Shown: piece after piece, positions 10,463 to 10,868 of the stretch
Numbering within the stretch: position 1 is the stretch's first letter
Layout of the letters: each line of letters starts with the position of its first letter
Assembly (NCBI GenBank): GCA_949547975.1
Contig: CATITW010000325.1
Span: forward strand, 1 to 10,868
Reading direction: 5' to 3'
DNA length: 10,868 nucleotides
Origin: Cryomorphaceae bacterium
Lineage (GTDB): Bacteria > Bacteroidota > Bacteroidia > Flavobacteriales > Schleiferiaceae
The notes under the pieces: generated by a model
Databases searched by the model: none
Told to the model about the DNA's origin: nothing
Seen by the model: only the letters and a program-made list of their open reading frames with translations
Program-made: the position numbers and the translations under genes

Positions 10463-10786
10463 ATGGATTACAAGAAAATGCAAGCGGACAAGACTACACG
10501 TACGCACAACATTAACGAGATAGATGCTTCAACAGAAAATATCTACGAGGCGCTAACGATCGTTGCGAAACGTGCAGAGCAAATCAACGATGACATTCGT
10601 GAAGAGCTTCACGCGAAGTTGCAGGAATTTGCTTCGTCTACTGAATCTCTTGAAGAGATCTTTGAAAACAAAGAGCAGATCGAAGTGAGCCGTTTCTACG
10701 AAAGTCTTCCAAAGCCAACTGCTTTGGCGCTTCAAGAATGGCTTGAAACACGCACGTACTTCCGCAGAGAAGGAGAGGAAAAATAA
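10463..10786 (+). CDS. rpoZ: DNA-directed RNA polymerase omega subunit, Bacteroidota type
   Basis: Small RNA polymerase subunit that helps fold and assemble beta-prime. The 107-residue protein matches the Bacteroidota form of omega: NIYEALTIVAKRAEQI at 26-41, containing the conserved KRA, then an acidic helix (EELHAKLQEF), and the hallmark segment LEEIFENKEQIEVSRFYESL (63-82) followed by PKPTALALQEW. The C-terminal half differs from proteobacterial omega, so simple comparison with E. coli would be weak. The ATG is 15 bases after the bamD stop, so it is probably co-transcribed with bamD. No separate promoter is evident in the gap. Confidence 0.93.
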   Translation: MDYKKMQADKTTRTHNINEIDASTENIYEALTIVAKRAEQINDDIREELHAKLQEFASSTESLEEIFENKEQIEVSRFYESLPKPTALALQEWLETRTYFRREGEEK

Positions 10787-10791
10787 GCCAA

Positions 10792-10868
10792 GTGCAAGGG
10801 CTTTTGAAACATCGCAAAATACTGCTCGGAGTATCGGGTAGTATTGCCGCATACAAAAGCGCTCATCT
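10792..10868 (+). CDS. coaBC: CoaBC (Dfp), start of gene only
   Basis: The first 25 codons of the bifunctional phosphopantothenoylcysteine decarboxylase / phosphopantothenate-cysteine ligase, which performs two steps of coenzyme A synthesis. Reading from GTG 10792 gives MQGLLKHRKILLGVSGSIAA and then YKSAH. The segment KILLGVSGSIAAYK is the highly conserved FMN-binding N-terminus of the flavoprotein decarboxylase domain. No in-frame ATG precedes it closely. Start candidates are GTG 10792 (five bases after the rpoZ stop) and TTG 10804, which would begin MKHRKIL. The gene runs off the window. Its place after bamD-rpoZ agrees with the usual Bacteroidota order. Confidence 0.83.
   Translation, partial: MQGLLKHRKILLGVSGSIAAYKSAH

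Overview
The window is a densely packed stretch of a Bacteroidota chromosome, most likely Flavobacteriia or Flavobacteriales. The reasons are protein-level. The omega subunit (RpoZ) and BamD are of the Bacteroidota type. A protein resembling the Bacteroidota-restricted DUF6913 family sits between ligA and dapA. A secreted metallopeptidase ends in what looks like a type IX secretion (T9SS) sorting tail. Two start codons are preceded closely by TAnnTTTG, the Bacteroidota -7 promoter element, and clear Shine-Dalgarno sequences are scarce. I cannot name the genus from the sequence alone.

Layout. (1) 1-333, plus strand: 3' part of an acyl-CoA thioesterase of the YbgC/FadM hot-dog type, cut by the window edge. 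(2) 311-3471, minus strand: a three-gene run reading ribD, yigZ, secreted zinc metallopeptidase, each overlapping the next. The peptidase meets the thioesterase tail to tail with a 23-base overlap. (3) 3512-7709, plus strand, divergent from ribD across 40 bases: prmC, ligA, a DUF6913-like protein and dapA, every junction overlapping by 4 to 11 bases. (4) 7778-9657: an LpxH-like metallophosphoesterase and a GT-B glycosyltransferase coupled through a GTGA overlap. (5) 9683-10868: bamD, rpoZ and the first codons of coaBC, a housekeeping order common in Bacteroidota.

How the genes fit together. Most are housekeeping: riboflavin synthesis (RibD), release-factor methylation (PrmC), DNA ligation (LigA), lysine and peptidoglycan precursor synthesis (DapA), outer-membrane protein assembly (BamD), transcription (RpoZ) and coenzyme A synthesis (CoaBC). 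The phosphoesterase/glycosyltransferase pair probably acts on envelope lipids or glycolipids, but the substrate cannot be read from sequence. The metallopeptidase is the one gene that looks accessory.

There is no intergenic stretch longer than about 70 bases. I found no tRNA or rRNA, no CRISPR array, no insertion sequence and no convincing intrinsic terminator. I did not find a clearly new multi-gene system. The best leads are the poorly characterised DUF6913-like protein, the phosphoesterase/glycosyltransferase pair, the peptidase with its odd start and divergent tail, and a probable leaderless ribD transcript.
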